A stretch of 6,448 bases of DNA from Sulfurimonas autotrophica (lineage in GTDB: Bacteria > Campylobacterota > Campylobacteria > Campylobacterales > Sulfurimonadaceae): positions 1 through 6,448 of the forward strand of contig DQUE01000035.1 of the NCBI GenBank assembly GCA_015662405.1, in the 5' to 3' direction. The position numbers and the translations under genes are program-made. This document shows, piece after piece, positions 6,017-6,448 of this stretch. Under the pieces are notes generated by a model that was not told the DNA's origin, searched no databases, and saw only the letters and a list, made by a program, of their open reading frames with translations. How positions within the stretch are numbered: position 1 is the first letter of the stretch; each line of letters starts with the position of its first letter.

Positions 6017-6448
6017 TTAGAGAAAATAATCAATCTTTTTTCGATGAAGAGGTTTGTAAATGCAAACCTCTTTTGTATCCATTGCAATGTCTTTTTTGTA
6101 TAAAAAAAGACATGTGTTGGATCATTTTTATAATACCACGAAGAAAACTCTATACTCTCATCATATATCTCTGTCATTAGATACAATTTTGCATCCTCTT
6201 TTAGCATTGATTTTAAAAGTGCAAACTCTTTTGCCGGATGGTAAAAATGCTCTATCACCTCACAAGAAGCAATATAATCATATCTCTTTTTTAAAAGCTC
6301 TCTGTTTGGATGAAAATAAGGATCATATGCACTGATACTATAGCCTTTTTCCTGCATCACCTTTGTAATTATTTGTGAAGTACCTGCTCCAAAATCAAGT
6401 CCTTGAGCCTCTTTTAAAAAATCTTTTTCGATATTTGTGGTGATTGGA
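6013..6448 (-). CDS. Class I SAM-dependent methyltransferase, 5' end outside window
   Basis: The minus-strand frame is open from the window edge to a TAG at 6015-6013, giving 144 visible residues. It carries the SAM-binding motif I LDFGAGTS (visible residues 17-24), an acidic residue after the second strand (SAYDPYF), YDYIASCEVIEHF (the motif around the fourth strand) and a later SSWYYKNDPTHVFFY segment. Together these match the Methyltransf_23/UbiE-like Rossmann fold. A GTG at 6360 could be taken as a start, but motif I lies upstream of it in frame (about 6400-6377), so the true start is beyond the right edge. The methyl acceptor cannot be told. The gene runs towards the efflux operon and the two stops overlap (6013-6016). 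Nothing ties its function to the pump, and chance adjacency is the simplest view. Confidence 0.85.
   Translation of the reverse strand, partial: PITTNIEKDFLKEAQGLDFGAGTSQIITKVMQEKGYSISAYDPYFHPNRELLKKRYDYIASCEVIEHFYHPAKEFALLKSMLKEDAKLYLMTEIYDESIEFSSWYYKNDPTHVFFYTKKTLQWIQKRFAFTNLFIEKRLIIFSN
6047..6076 (+). terminator. Rho-independent terminator of the efflux operon
   Basis: AAGAGGTTTG (6047-6056) and CAAACCTCTT (6063-6072) form a perfect 10-bp stem with a 6-base loop, running into TTTTGT (6071-6076). It lies 30 bases after the permease stop codon, the right place to end the operon transcript. The T-run is short and broken by a G, and on the reverse strand the stem is followed by CATCGAAAA rather than a T-run, so it should act rightward only. 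The element lies wholly within the coding sequence of the convergent methyltransferase. Confidence 0.65.
6087..6113. repeat. Second stem-loop (11-bp arms) inside the methyltransferase gene
   Basis: Positions 6087-6097 (ATGTCTTTTTT) pair perfectly with 6103-6113 (AAAAAAGACAT) around a 5-base loop. The sequence encodes the HVFFYTKKT segment of the methyltransferase, so codons for Phe and Lys in an AT-rich genome may explain it. It lies 15 bases beyond the operon terminator and could act as a back-up barrier to read-through, but this is inference. Confidence 0.35.

Noticed and set aside
6060..6335. 91-codon forward reading frame opposite the methyltransferase
   Set aside because: It lies antisense to a gene with clear SAM-binding motifs, starts inside the terminator loop and has no proper ribosome site. 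It is a shadow frame.
6358..6360. GTG as start codon of the methyltransferase
   Set aside because: The in-frame upstream codons encode LDFGAGTS, the essential SAM-binding motif, so the protein must begin beyond the window edge.

Overview
The window is AT-rich and carries one rightward efflux operon. A 585-base leader with no intact gene lies to its left, and a convergent methyltransferase gene cut by the window edge lies to its right. The low GC content, the codon usage and the style of the efflux proteins suggest a member of the Campylobacterota (Sulfurimonas/Arcobacter-like). That placement is an inference from general character, because no phylogenetic marker is present.

Layout: positions 1-44 may hold the first codons of a leftward gene, with a plausible promoter and Shine-Dalgarno site. 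Positions 45-512 hold no intact gene, only a possible decayed reverse-strand reading frame and two inverted repeats. An extended -10 promoter (TGTTATAAT) at 534-542 precedes four tightly packed genes: a TolC-type outer-membrane channel (586-1950), a short periplasmic adaptor (1952-2698), and an RND permease split into an N-terminal half (2712-4301) and a C-terminal half (4301-6016). A hairpin terminator at 6047-6076 follows. It lies inside the 3' coding end of the convergent methyltransferase gene (6013-6448, minus strand), whose stop codon overlaps the permease stop.

Together the four genes would build one tripartite pump. The two permease halves should assemble in the inner membrane, the adaptor should bridge the periplasm, and the channel should open through the outer membrane. 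The most interesting point is the permease. A protein that is normally one chain of about 1000-1100 residues with 12 membrane segments is made here as two 6-segment proteins, cut exactly at the pseudo-twofold linker. The genes meet at a TAATG overlap, and the second gene has its own strong Shine-Dalgarno site. The proton-relay residues also differ from AcrB: one TM4 aspartate is replaced by alanine and the TM10 lysine by arginine. The substrate cannot be told from the sequence.
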